NCBI GenBank assembly: GCA_022578965.1
Contig: MU400706.1
Span: 1-64,000 of the forward strand
From: Xylaria sp. FL1777
Lineage: Eukaryota > Ascomycota > Sordariomycetes > Xylariales > Xylariaceae
Direction: 5' to 3'
Length of the DNA: 64,000 nt
In this document: positions 50,367-61,728 of the stretch, one piece after another
How positions within the stretch are numbered: position 1 is the stretch's first letter
Layout: the number at the start of each line of letters is the position of its first letter
The notes under the pieces: generated by a model
Seen by the model: only the letters and a program-made list of their open reading frames with translations
The model's database searches: none
Told to the model about the DNA's origin: nothing
Translations under genes and position numbers: made by a program

Positions 50367-52004
50367 ATGCGTTCGGCACGGAACATCGCCCTCGGCTTGC
50401 TTGCGGCTGCTGCCGTTGTATCCGCAGCCGATGCGGCATCTGATGTTATTCAGCTTAAGAAGGATGGCTTCGATGCCTTCGTCAAGGAGAATGACCTAGT
50501 TCTAGCAGAGTGTAAGTCGACTACAGAAGAACTTGTGTACTTCCGACACGCGGTTAACTCGTCTGCCTCCAGTCTTTGCCCCCTGGTGTGGCCACTGCAA
50601 GGCCCTCGCCCCAGAGTACGAAGAGGCTGCCACTACGTTAAAAGAAAAGAATATCAAGCTGGTCAAGGTGGACTGCACAGAGGAGCAGGACCTTTGTCAA
50701 ACATACGGCGTTGAAGGATACCCAACACTTAAGATCTTCCGGGGTCCGGAGAATATCACTCCTTATTCTGGCCAACGAAAGGCTGCCGCGTGAGTCCTCG
50801 GCAGGCATAGATATGTCGTCGCTGTGCTAACATTCCCACCAGCATCACCTCCTACATGATCAAGCAATCTCTTCCTGCCGTCTCGAGTCTGGACGCAGAG
50901 ACTCTTCAGGACTTCAAGACTGCCGACAAGGTCGTCCTGGTCGCCTACGTGGATGCCTCTGACAAGGCCTCCAACGAAGTATATAGCGCAATTGCTGAGA
51001 AGTTCCGAGATAACTATCTTTTCGGTGCCACCAACGATGCCGCCCTGGCTGAGGCCGAGGGTGTCACCCCCCCTGCCATAGTGTTGTACAAAGAGTTCGA
51101 TGAAGGCAAAGCTGTATTCTCCGAGAAGTTCGAAGAGGACGCTATTGTGAGCTTCACCAAGACCGCCTCCACTCCCCTAGTTGGCGAGGTTGGCCCTGAG
51201 ACCTACTCCGACTACATGTCTGCCGGTATTCCTCTTGCCTACATTTTCGCAGAGACCCCTGAAGAGCGAAAGGAACTGGGTGACGCCCTCAAGCCCCTCG
51301 CCGAGAAGTACCGTGGCAAGATCAACTTCGCCACTATCGACGCTAAGTCGTTTGGTGCTCACGCTGGTAACCTCAACCTCCCCACTGATAAGTTCCCCTC
51401 CTTCGCTATCCAGGAGACGGTTAAGAACCAGAAGTTCCCCTTTGATATCGAGAAAGAGATCACCGTTGAGACTATTGGCTCTTTTGTTGAGGACTTTTCT
51501 GCTGGCAAGATCGAGCCCAGCCTCAAGTCTGAGCCTATTCCCGAGACACAGGAGGGCCCTGTCACCGTTGTCGTTGGCAAGAGCTACGAAGACATTGTCC
51601 TCGATGACACCAAGGATGTCTTGATTGAGTTCTACGCCCCTTGGTGCGGTCACTGCAAGGCGTTGGCTCCCAAGTATGAGGAACTTGCTGCTCTGTACGC
51701 CAACACCGAGTATAAGGACAAGGTGGTTATCGCCAAGGTCGATGCCACTGCCAACGATGTTCCTGATGAGATCCGAGGCTTCCCTACAATTAAGCTGTAC
51801 CCTGCTGGTTCCAAGAGCGAGCCTGTCACTTACAGTGGTTCGCGAACTGTTGAGGACCTAATCAACTTTGTGAAGGAGAACGGAAAATATAAGGCTGAGG
51901 TCGAGGAGAAGAAGGCAGAGGAGGAGACGCCTGTCGCTCCCGCCGCGACTGAGACGACAACAAGCAGCGAGGCTGCTAAGGAGACGGATCACGATGAACT
52001 ATAG
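50367..52004 (+). CDS. PDI1: ER protein disulfide isomerase (507 aa, three exons)
   Basis: Oxidises and rearranges disulfide bonds of secretory proteins in the ER lumen. Exons: 50367-50511, 50573-50789, 50843-52004; introns are 61 and 53 nt (GTAAGT...CAG; GTGAGT...CAG with branch GCTAAC). An N-terminal signal peptide (hydrophobic residues about 7-19, A-D-A near 21-23) precedes thioredoxin domain a with active site C54-G-H-C57 ([10 protein letters not shown]). Redox-inactive b and b' domains follow. Domain a' has active site C389-G-H-C392 ([10 protein letters not shown]), then an acidic Glu/Lys/Ala-rich tail and the ER-retrieval signal HDEL (504-507). The start is the Met that begins the signal peptide; the frame is open further upstream but without a signal. 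Length matches fungal PDIs (about 505 aa). Confidence 0.97.
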
Positions 52005-52633
52005 ATTGTACACCTGGATAGTTTTTCTTTATGCGGTCACGGTTACGTCTTGGGCAGTTCAATCGACTGCCCTATAAACAGCACCTTAAGGGATTATGGT
52101 AAAAATGCCGGCTTCGGGTAGCTAGCATAAGTGTAATGAAATTTTTATAGTCTGTTCGACCTCTTGACCTATGAAAGGGTAGTAGGATACGTATTTGGCT
52201 AAGAAGTTATTTCAGATTGTAGAACAGACAAATGCTTGTATGCATTTATGAGGCCAGAAAGCAACCTCGAGGAGTGCAGGAATTTCTAATGCAACGTTAA
52301 GTATAGTAATATTATGATAGCGTCCTGTTTTCGCTGGTAAGACTGCGGCCATGATTAGAAGGGGGAAAACAAGAAAGGGAGGTCATCTGTTGTCGGTTTT
52401 ACCGACCAATAGCCGCAGACCCTGGAGCGTTCCGCCGCCAATGCCAATGTTACTGTACATAGTAGGCACTGCCGATGTCACCTGTCAGCAACGTACGTTG
52501 ACCCTGAACAGACGCTGTCGAACGTACCCATGTATTTTTAGCCACCTCGTCGGCGCCCTCGAGTCCCCGTCTCTCTGTCAACACTCTTCCCAACCCCGAC
52601 CCGACATCGACGAAACCCTACCACAAAGACACA
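52005..52633. other. Intergenic region between PDI and the mitochondrial protein gene
   Basis: 630 bp holding the PDI 3' end and the promoter of the next same-strand gene. The 163-aa frame at 52351-52842 overlaps the next gene in another frame and has no family resemblance. No other feature. Confidence 0.6.
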
Positions 52634-53469
52634 ATGGCTGCGCGGATTGTATCTACGGGGGCCCGAAGCGTATTCGCGGCCTCCACGCCCTCCATGACTG
52701 TGCGCGCTGCTGCCCGCAGCTTCCACGCGACCTCACGAAATCTTGCCGATGCCACCGCTGCGCTGCCAACCCGCAAACCCGTTGGCGCATTTCGCGGAGG
52801 GTGAGTCCCCAAAGGAGGACAAACGAATGTGCCGTGAACTAATGATCTGACTTTGTGCAGCCTCTTCGGTTTTCTCCTGGGCACTACCCTCGCTGGAGGT
52901 GGTGTCTATGGTTATACCTTGTCAGTCCAACCTTTCTCCCCCGCTTACTCGGCTGCACAATCATTTCTCCCCCAAATCTTGCAGACCGGTCGCTCTAGAG
53001 TAGAAGCTCACTATAGTGCTATCCGTGCTGTTTATCATCATTGAACTTGCCGTCGTTGAACATCCGCTGACTATGACTTCGTGTAGGAGAGACTACAAGG
53101 CTTCGAACGAGCTATTGACGGAAGACATCTATGTGCGTTACTGCATTTGATTGATCCGCTTTGTCGTCGCCTGGCCTCTCGAATCTGGAAAGGGAGGAGG
53201 GGACTCGTGGCATTCAACTGACTGCGGTCCCCAATTCTTTGCGACTTTTTTCAGTGAAGAATCCTTGCCTATTTGCACCCTGCACCCTGCCCTTCCTCTT
53301 CGAACACCCACTTCTCCTCTACCCTTAACCACAAGCGACCCATGCGGCTCGAATCCTCGCTAACCGAATGTTTACGAAACAGGCACTGCAGGCGGCTTGC
53401 CAACGATTGAACGCTTACGTCAAGGAGTTGGAGGATAGAATGGATGCCGCGGAACGGAAACGGAAGTAA
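52634..53469 (+). CDS. Small mitochondrial membrane protein (119 aa, four exons)
   Basis: Exons: 52634-52800, 52861-52920, 53087-53132, 53383-53469; introns are 60, 166 and 250 nt. Junctions are GTGAGT...CAG, GTCAGT...TAG (branch GCTGAC) and GTGCGT...CAG (branch GCTAAC), and the reading frame closes exactly. Residues 1-39 form an Arg/Ala/Ser-rich mitochondrial presequence (R-S-F-H-A-T-S-R-N). Residues about 55-76 (G-L-F-G-F-L-L-G-T-T-L-A-G-G-G-V-Y-G-Y) form one membrane span. The C-terminal 43 residues (S-N-E-L-L-T-E-D-I-Y, A-L-Q-A-A, Y-V-K-E-L-E-D-R-M) form a likely coiled coil. The layout matches a conserved, uncharacterised fungal family I recall but cannot name. Inner-membrane location is inference. 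The gene cannot be seen as a single frame because introns make up more than half of it. Confidence 0.82.
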
Positions 53470-55159
53470 ATGGAAGAGCTGTTTCTTTTTTCATGACGGG
53501 GAATACACACATACACACCAACATACAGGCACGAATGCATACGGAGCGTGGACCTGAAATGGCAGGCTCACCATCCAAACGGTATTTCGGAAGATCATAA
53601 GTTCCTTATCATCTCCAAACAAGGGGGGAACCAACATGGGAGAAAAAAATTAATGCGTGAGAATTCTGATGGAATTTGCAAGCGGGAGTTCTTGAATTCA
53701 GCGAGAAAACCTGAAACAATCATTATGTAAAATATCATCCGCATTCTGATTTTCACTGCAGTCAGCATACATCAATTGACGCTCGCGCTTTTCTTACGTC
53801 GTATGTCTGCTCCTTGTCGTAAGGTCACATGCTAGCCCTGTCTTTACCCTGCCGTTTGCGAGCTCCATCGACACACAAGAAGAAAATTTCCATGACCATT
53901 GCCAATGCAAGCTGACAATATATTTGCCGGCTTAGCTCACCCTAAAGAGCTGGAAGGGTGTCATTGAGGATACACCCCGTGAGGTTTGTAGAGATTCCAT
54001 TGGGCAAATTATCGCGAATATCTGCCAATTTTGGTCATATCCCGACATGATGACGATAGAGAGTACGACAGACAGTCTCCTTGCACGAGTAGCCTTTTCA
54101 ATATTAAATCACTCGGGTACAACATCTCGTTAGATTTGATTTTATCTTTATATTCTTTCCATATGGTTTATCGACTTCGACAAATTTGTGTGGCTTTGAG
54201 ATCTGAAAATAACTTCACAAGCTCCCCCCAGAGCAGAAAGCCATAAATAGGGACTATGCTTGCTGTTTGTTTGCGTGCATTTTTAATGATAAAAAACAAG
54301 CCTTATTATAGCTAATTAACTAACTTTAAATATTTTGGTATTTTCTACTATTAACTCGAATCTTTTAAATCTAGGGGGAAAAGCCATAAGCCGATAGATC
54401 GCATTCGCAGTTCGGCCAGAAAATAATTATTCATTCATCACTGAGTAAAGGGGGAGGAGGGGGGAATTCCCACGAGAGGTTGATTTCTGCTTAGCTCCTT
54501 CCGTCCAAGCATATAATTGATAACACACCCGCACATCTTCAACAGACGTTCCCCTCGCACGCCTTCGTGGCCGAGTGGTAAAGTAGTCGGCAGGAACAAT
54601 GCTTGTGTCAGAGGCAGGGCCATAGGCAGCAAGCACTTTCCGGTCAAGGGATGTTGAGTTCGCCTTAAGCCCTCGATTCTTTTTGTCGTTTTTAGTAGCA
54701 GGCATGTTCAAGCCCGGGCCGCGCCACTCGACATTCCTTTTACATGTCACCTTCCATCTATTACATTAGTATCCTGTAATCGAAGCACCTCCGTATGCGT
54801 CTCATGTTTGCCATGGATAGTCTAGATAACAATAAGAAGTCTTGGGCCGTCTAAAGACTAATAGTGACATGGGAAATGGGACGAGCTTTGCCTTCTCATA
54901 TTCGAGGGGATAATATATATATTACATACGAGGACACTAGAATCTTCGTGTTGATATCTCACCACAGGATATATATCCAAAGTAGTGTATTGAATTGGTA
55001 GGAAGGGTATCTCAGGTGAAGAGGGGTTGATGCACTAATCCTATTTACCATGCTAGGCTATTGCCATGAGTTGCCAAAACCAAAGAGAAAACAAGAAGCC
55101 AAGAGTTTACCCCTAAGTTATGCAAATTAGAGTACCCCTTATCCGTAACGCCAATGCAA
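53470..55159. other. Convergent intergenic region with small AT-rich patches
   Basis: 1.7 kb between convergent genes. A short AT-rich patch at 54270-54360 resembles the RIP DNA on the left. A tRNA-Ser-like A box stands alone at 54566-54585 (see rejected items). No gene is supported. Confidence 0.55.
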
Positions 55160-56465
55160 TCATAATTTTTCGCCCCCAGTAGCATTAGAAATGAATTCAT
55201 ATATAGCCTCGAAATAGCCCTCTTCCAGAACACTAGAGTTGTGATCACCACCAGGCAAGGGCTTCCAGATTTTGGTTGGGGTTGTAGTGACCTCGTATAG
55301 CCTTCGCATATGGGAAGGCCTGCATCATGTGATTAGTCGATATTCACTTTCGCCTCACATAAAAGAAGTGCCGGGCACGTGAAAGTGTATTATAAATCAG
55401 GAAACATCGTTATAATCCGTATCCGTGATGGGATTCATGTTTTGTGGATGGTTGTTTTAAGTCATCATAGAACACGTGGGCTAAGCGTTGCGTAAATGAA
55501 TACGGAAGGGTGACTTACGGAATCAGTTCGTCTTGCAATCCACTCAAAAATAAGATCGGGACTTCAGTAATGCTTGGTAATATGGACTCACTGGGCCATA
55601 CTTGATGACACAACATAGTCAAGTATTTGGCGGGTGGAACGACTGACGGAATTAAAGCCCGCATCGAAATGAAAGTGTTCTCTAGGATAAGACCAATAAT
55701 GTCTCCGCCATGCTGGTTCTTCGCAACGAGTTTAATGCTGACAGCCCCTCCTAAGCTCTGCCCGTATACTACAAGCTTGTGACTCCTCGTCTCCGCTCTG
55801 TTCCGCAGATAGTCGAGGGCGGTCTGAGCGTCTAGTGTAAGGCCTTTCTCGTCTGGCTCGCCAGTCGACATGCCATAGCCTCGATACTCCAGCATGAATA
55901 CATTGCAGCCAATTGAGTTGATCAACATACGAGCAATTGGTAGACGATGGCCAATGTTACCCGCGTTACCGTGGAACATCAGCACGGTACAATTGGTAAA
56001 CCGACCACGCTTTGGCCCACGGATATAAAAAGCAGACAGCTTCTCGTCATCGTTAGTCGGTATTACGAGCTCCTCGAAGTCCCTGAGACCAAATTGCGAA
56101 GGTCGAGGCACTTCCGTCCGGGCATTCGCTGGGAGATGTGAGGGATAGATCAAGGTCCTAGAGAGGAGCGAAATAGCATTGGTCAGCTACGTATACCTGT
56201 ATTCCGGGGGATCACACATCGCACGAGCTCATCTGCATCTGGAGGACCACGCGATAGACGACGCAATTACTTACTTCTGCTTGAAATATAGGAGCGATGT
56301 CAGGACAGCAGCGACACCCTGGGCAACCTCGGTTAGCTCGGCGGCGGCACGGCGACGACTTGCAATGGCGGACTGGGCGCGCTGGTAGGCCCGGGTCAAG
56401 GACGAGTGATAGGACGAGGCTGACGCAGAGGCTGTTGACCGAAAGGACGATGAGCGTGGAGGCAT
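55160..56465 (-). CDS. BEM46: BEM46-type alpha/beta hydrolase (329 aa, three exons)
   Basis: Serine hydrolase of the Bem46/ABHD13 family, ER/plasma-membrane-associated in fungi; the substrate is not known. Exons: 56465-56275, 56157-55519, 55319-55160; introns are 117 and 198 nt (GTAAGT...TAG and GTAAGT...CAG). The N-terminus is Ser/Arg/Ala-rich, with a weakly hydrophobic stretch (V-A-Q-G-V-A-A-V-L-T-S-L-L-Y-F, about 46-60) that may anchor the protein. Oxyanion motif H-G-N-A-G is at about 126-130. Nucleophile elbow G-Q-S-L-G-G has Ser198, the acid is Asp273 in S-G-L-Q-D-E-L-I-P, and the base is His303 in G-G-D-H-N-S. The last two are joined only when intron 2 is removed, which supports the model. 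Ends E-F-I-S-N-A-T-G-G-E-K-L. Divergent from the 362-aa gene 4.2 kb away. Confidence 0.94.
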
Positions 56466-56620
56466 ACCGAAGTCGCCAACGCCGGTAGGCGTAAGTAGCC
56501 GGCGACGGTACTGAGCAGCGAGACAGACTGCTGCAGATAGGTCGGATGTGACATTGAGGCTCCCGGGGGAGACATGTCTGGGTTGGCTGGGCCTGCGACG
56601 GAGTCTGACAGGGTAAAGGG

Positions 56621-56657
56621 GGTTCAGGTTCAGGCTCAGGCTCGGGCTCAGGTCCAG
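56621..56657. repeat. GGYTCA hexanucleotide microsatellite upstream of BEM46
   Basis: Six near-perfect hexamers (GGTTCA, GGCTCA, GGCTCG) lie about 160 bp before the BEM46 start. On the minus strand one frame reads Pro-Glu repeats, but no gene is supported. Confidence 0.8.
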
Positions 56658-58672
56658 GACAGAAAAAAAGTAGACGGGAAACAGGCGGAACTTGGCAAGC
56701 CGATAGCAATGTTAGCAAGTGCCGGTTCCGATGTCCTCCTGTAAATAGCCCTGCTTACCTCCTGGGATGGTACAAGCTAATCCTGTCTAATACCCGTACC
56801 TTACCGCGTACCGACTTAGGTAGCAAAGCCTCCGAGTCTATTTCGAGTCAGCTCTCTGTTCCCCTTGTCCGACAAACCATCTTCTGGAGCTAGAAACGAA
56901 CCTTGGCAACACAGCGGTTTTCGCTACCCGGATCCAGTAGCTCGACACGTGTACACGTTGTAGCAGAAGACGAGATGCATTGGATTCAATAGTAGGGCGG
57001 AATGCTACGGGTGGATCGCCCTGGAACGCCTGAGGTCGTTGGCTTGTATACCTACTCCCTACTTTTATCCACAGTGCACTATAAAAGTTAAATGACGATG
57101 TAGATGCATTTGCGTATTTATGCCAAGGATTAATCGCGCAGGTGCTGAGCAAGCCAGGCTGTCTGCATACAACCTTGGAACATCGAAGCTGCATTCTATA
57201 TGTTTTAATTCAATTATCCGGGATCTTCTTGCTGTTATAGGAATGCAAGGTTTCTCTCGGTAACTACCTAACTCTTAAATGAAACCTTGAAGTTAGATGG
57301 CACCTCTATTAAGTACCTTATGTTTTCACTGGAACACTTAATAAGAGGGGCCTAACTGGAACATTGAAACACTGAACCCAATATCTGAACATTAATTAAG
57401 ATATAGCCGGCATAGCGTAAAGTTGCTCGTTGTCTACCAGTACACAACTGCGTATGTATACTAATCTAATATTAGACACTTCTGACATCAGCTTTACAGT
57501 GGTGTAATTTAGCAGTATACAGTATACCTACCTTTTTCATAGTACACAGGTTGCCTAGTTAGGTACCGTGGTAGTGTAGTACGATCTTGCGAAAAGAATA
57601 TGGGGTGAAGGATTGTTTCCGAAGTCCAGCCTGTCTATACTCATTGGGAGATATATTAGATCGGCGAGGACAGGGGTATTTTCCGACTTAGGGAGGCCAG
57701 ATTCCCTTGTGTACACTACAATCATGGAGGGGTGAATGTAGGATGTTATAGCTGCCACTTTGGACGTTTACTTGTCGATATCACAAAGGATCGGAGACTA
57801 TGCAATCGACGCGAGCGCGACTTTTCGACTCGCGATTCCTAGTACCGTGCTAAATTAGAAACAGCCGGGGCGACGTTTTGATTGGCTACGTTGATGCATC
57901 GCCCTGCTGCAGGTGTATGCCAAGAGCGTGCCTCAACCCATCTTCTTTTGTGAAAAGCTGGAGATCGTGTTCGAGTGCTGTCACTGGTCTTCTGGTAATT
58001 TCGTTAACGGGTTGGGCCATACTTAGACGCGGATGGAACCGTCTCTCTAGCTCAATTATTCATGTATTTACCTATGCGTACCTACCTACGTAGCGTTGCT
58101 TGATTTATTGCTTGATTTATTGCTATGTGTAGTGTCGTGGATATATACGTAAGACTCCTTCCCGGTGTCTTACGTAGAGAGTAGTCCCACATTCCTAAAG
58201 GAGACACTGCTTTAAATAGGAAGCCGAACGGACTAGTGTAGTGTGTCAGCTGAAACTCGTAGAGCAATGCGGTTCGATGCTCTGACCAACGAAAATCGAA
58301 CGAAACCTGACAAAGCTGAGGATGAACGGGTTTGGCGTTGGGGTATGGGGGGCTTTACAGAAACAGGAACTGGAATCCCCCGCTGATAAACACCACTTAT
58401 TGTTATGCATGCTTAGGAGGCGGGGAGTGCATCTGTAAATAGTCAGTTGACGACATCAAATTAAACAAGAGGTCATGCGCAGGTGCTAGTCCTCCCACCT
58501 GTTTGAGTGACAATATTGGGACAACCCAGCTAATCGGGATCCAGTGCTCCAAATGATTCTCGAGCTATCTGGCACGTTCGGTTCGCTCGATTGGCAGCTT
58601 TGATACGGACTGTTACAGTAATACGCAGCATATGCGTACAATAGTGTGCCATCCCGACTGAGGTGGTTCCAT

Positions 58673-58969
58673 TTATATGTGAATTGACAGGCCAGTAGTT
58701 TCGTGCAGTGTCTGAAGTTCTAAATAGGAGGTGTCAGGTGACCCTAGCAAGGGTGTACGAGGTACATACACAGAGTCTGGAGTAGCATTAACAATCCTCG
58801 ACCAATAGGTGTACACGTCTCCATCTGACCGGTCGGGCTGTCTTTGCCCTGGCAACGCCTGTATTGGAGTGACAAACCGTTCAGTGAATTCTCTGCCTTG
58901 CATAACATTGGATAAACCCCCCAAAAAGAAAATAAAGCACAACAAAAAAGAAAACCTGCACAACAACAA
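58673..58969 (-). CDS. Doubtful small secreted-protein ORF (98 aa)
   Basis: Not recognised. The first ~20 residues are hydrophobic (F-L-L-C-F-I-F-F-L-G-G-L), like a signal peptide. The rest is hydrophilic, has no cysteine outside the signal and shows no motif. The hydrophobic start is produced by a pyrimidine-poor A-rich run on the plus strand (58920-58970), so it may be accidental. Listed only because an isolated small secreted protein in a gene-poor stretch would matter if expressed. Confidence 0.12.
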   Translation of the reverse strand: MLLCRFSFLLCFIFFLGGLSNVMQGREFTERFVTPIQALPGQRQPDRSDGDVYTYWSRIVNATPDSVYVPRTPLLGSPDTSYLELQTLHETTGLSIHI

Positions 58970-60639
58970 AAACGTTCACTACAACTACCTACTTAGTGAG
59001 TATACCTCCTAGAGACACTTGCAATCCATAATTGAGGTTCAGATATACCGGTAGTACACTCTCATTTTTGTATTCTACAGTACGCTGCGTCTGTTGCAAT
59101 CCCCATTGTCAATTACTCTCACTACTGCGTATTGGCGCTTATCTTCTGGTCTCACTTCCATTCAGCCCTCAAGGACTTGCATACTGGTAGTCTACTTTCA
59201 TTACTGTTTACATCCTTAGTCCTACGTTACAGAAACAGCCCCAGACCTAACAGGGAATTGCTCTGGCGAACCCCTCCACAAATTTCCAAAAACAACTCTG
59301 AAGAAGGCTGAGGCCCGGAACCCGACGACTCGGACTCAACCCGTTTGTGGCGTCTTCGCGCCATAGACACAAAGACTTAGTTCTTGCTACATTACTTACC
59401 AAGACATCGACCTCTAGTGGCTGCCACACCCTGCTTATGAGCCATCTACTATAGCCCAGTCCCGAGACGTCTCCCCAACAGACACGGGGCTACTTCCAGG
59501 TATTGAGCGTCTTGACTCCCTTGGCTTCTTATTTAGGCATTCTGCTACGTACACTGCCAGCATCGGCTATCACCATCGTCGTCTTCCGGCCAGTTGGCCA
59601 ATCCGCACAAGCGCATAAACATCGACTCTGTTATCACCTTGCCGGTAAAGACCTTGGGAGAACGCGTACGACGAGATCCCACCCAATCAGGACCGTGGCA
59701 GAGTTACAGCAGTCTTAGACCATTCAGGAACAATGGTTTCCTTTTCGTGCGAGGTAGGAATGCTAATTTAATAAGCTAAGAATGCCTGCCTGACATCACC
59801 TGTCTCCTTCTAATCCGTCCGTACCCAACGCCCATCTACACCACCATCTGTCTCCCTCTCATCACAAGCCAAAAAAAAAAAAACAAGAAAAAAAAACACG
59901 CAACACGCATCACGCATAACATCGCGTTGTTGCGTTGCTCGTCCCCCCCTTCACAAACCCAAGCGCACCCACACCTACACCACATTCCTTTCTTCCTGCG
60001 ATCCCTCTTTTATTCATTGATCGCCATTCGCCGACCCTGGACACTGATCTGCCACTTCGGCCCCTTCCCTGTCCACTCCTTGGGCGCTAAGGCTACTGGG
60101 GCTGCGACCTTGACCCCTGGCCCGCACTGGCCTTCCCTTGCCATCCCATCCCGCCCCCGTGAAGCAGAGCACCTGGACCGCCGTCATCTCCTGACCTCTT
60201 CCACCCCTCCGCCCCTCCATCTTGACCACTCTTAACCCAGTCTCAACCAGTCACACTCTCTCGAGTTTAATTGTATTCGTCTCCTTCGTCGCACTTGTTT
60301 AATTCCATTCTTGCCATTCGTTTGTACAATCTAACTGTATTCCTTTGGTCCTTAGGCGTGTGGTGACGTTTTGACCAAGAAGAAGCTCGACCCACATAGA
60401 AACCGTTGTCGAGGCGCAACTTTTACCTGCATCGATTGCATGGTCCATTTTCCTGGCACTGAATATCGCTCGCATACGGTAGGTCGCATCAGGTTCCAAA
60501 GCTCGCATCGGTTCGTTCTCTCTGTCGCTGACACCCCGCGTAGAGCTGTATCACAGAAGACCAAAAGTACCAAGGCGCGCTATACAGACCCAAAAGGCAA
60601 AAGCCCAATCAAACAGAATCACAATCCAACCTAGACACC

Positions 60640-61728
60640 ATGGCACATAGGGCATACGTTGAGGAGGTGGCAGAGGATTACGAAGACTATCAGGACTACG
60701 AAGTCCGCGAATCAGGAGAAGAGGGCGGCTATTCGTACACTGGAATGCCACCTCCAGCACCTATGCCGCCTCCAGCTGTTGTCGACGATGCAGGTGTAAA
60801 TGTCTTCGACTACTTATTAGATGCAACCCCGACTGCTTCAAAGGTCGATTTTCAACCGCAGCAGACTCCAATGGGGTATGGGGGAGGAGGCCGCCAACTT
60901 ATACGATTCGACCATGATGTAAACAACTATATCGACGAATCCGGTTACATGGTTGACGATGGCGCGCTCGGTCAGTACCCTATAGCCTATGAAACACCCG
61001 CGCCAAAGGCGCATAGGAAGAAAACGAAGGATGCAGAACGTGAACTCAAGAAAGATAAGAAGCGGAAGAGATTACACATTGAGACCAGCCCGGCCGCGTT
61101 GGAACTCCGTAACGATGAAGTCATGACGGATGCACCCCCCGTTCTACATTCTGGTCTAACAGGTGGGCTTAACCGTATGATGCGCCCTTCGCAATTTCCA
61201 CCGTCACCTGATTATTCTGGAGGCGATGCCGGCGAAACTTCGCCAGCAAGCATCATCAAAAAGAAAAAGTCTTCAAAATCGACCAAGGCTAGACGCACAG
61301 ATAGCATCGGTAGTAACCTAAAAGCTCTTGTATCCGGATCCTCCAAGTCAAAGGTCTCCAAAAAGCGGAAGCATTCGTCGGAAAGGAAGGAAAAGAAACG
61401 CCGAACCCATAGTCACTCCAGCTCCCGAAAGACCCCGAAGCTTATTGAGTATCGGGCCAAATCTAGCGATGAAAAGGGCGATGAGTCTGGTGCGCTGGTT
61501 GTCTACCGCCCCCGGTCGGATCTCTTCTTAAGCCTCTGCAACAAGGGTCCAGAAAGTAACCGCGGCTGCAGCGTAAACAAGGCCCTCAAACGCTACCACC
61601 GCGAGCGCTCGTCATCGGGCACCAGCCTTGGCAAGGGACTGGAGGAGAAGGAACTATGGAGATCACTACGCATGCGCCGCAACGAGCGCGGCGAAATTGT
61701 TCTTTTCTCGCTCGAAGAAGGACAATAG
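60640..61728 (+). CDS. Hypothetical Lys/Ser-rich, probably nuclear protein (362 aa, single exon)
   Basis: The start is the ATG in the strong context CACCATGG at 60640. An acidic Tyr/Glu/Asp-rich N-terminus (E-D-Y-E-D-Y-Q-D-Y) and a Pro/Met-rich stretch come first. A conserved-looking block follows, L-H-S-G-L-T-G-G-L-N-R-M and F-P-P-S-P-D-Y-S-G-G (about 168-195). Then come several Lys/Arg/Ser tracts that look like nuclear localisation signals (K-K-R-K-R-L, K-K-R-K-H-S-S-E-R-K). The C-terminus has a folded-looking segment ending E-R-G-E-I-V-L-F-S-L-E. The L-H-S-G-L-T-G-G-L-N block reminds me of fungal proteins annotated as cell-cycle inhibitor Nif1-like; this is recall and weak. No intron is needed. 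Confidence 0.82.
   Translation: MAHRAYVEEVAEDYEDYQDYEVRESGEEGGYSYTGMPPPAPMPPPAVVDDAGVNVFDYLLDATPTASKVDFQPQQTPMGYGGGGRQLIRFDHDVNNYIDESGYMVDDGALGQYPIAYETPAPKAHRKKTKDAERELKKDKKRKRLHIETSPAALELRNDEVMTDAPPVLHSGLTGGLNRMMRPSQFPPSPDYSGGDAGETSPASIIKKKKSSKSTKARRTDSIGSNLKALVSGSSKSKVSKKRKHSSERKEKKRRTHSHSSSRKTPKLIEYRAKSSDEKGDESGALVVYRPRSDLFLSLCNKGPESNRGCSVNKALKRYHRERSSSGTSLGKGLEEKELWRSLRMRRNERGEIVLFSLEEGQ

Larger units (their letters stand above)
56466..60639. other. 4.2-kb gene-poor divergent intergenic region
   Basis: Promoters of BEM46 and the 362-aa gene lie at its ends. The right 850 bp are pyrimidine-rich with an A-rich run at 59870-59897, typical of a fungal promoter/leader. TACCTAGGTA-related strings occur near 57525-57570 and 58066-58090. 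The minus-strand 98-aa frame at 58969-58673 starts with a signal-peptide-like hydrophobic stretch but has no other support. Other frames are short and unrelated to known families. Confidence 0.5.

Noticed and set aside
52351..52842. 163-aa ORF overlapping the mitochondrial protein gene
   Set aside because: Shadow frame: the real gene in another frame has a presequence, consistent introns and conserved architecture.
54560..54735. tRNA-Ser-like A box (CGTGGCCGAGTGGTAAAG) with two weak TTC-containing B-box candidates downstream
   Set aside because: No T-arm folds around either candidate (A58 or stem pairing missing), no complementary acceptor strand is found, and the spacing would need a very long intron. 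Probably chance or an old pseudogene.
56212..56718. 168-aa ORF with Pro-Glu repeats upstream of BEM46
   Set aside because: It overlaps BEM46 exon 1 in another frame, and the Pro-Glu run is a translation of the GGYTCA microsatellite.
58255..58300. GGTTCGATGC string resembling a tRNA B box
   Set aside because: It forms a simple GAGCA...TGCTC hairpin rather than a T-arm, and there is no A box at the right distance on either strand.
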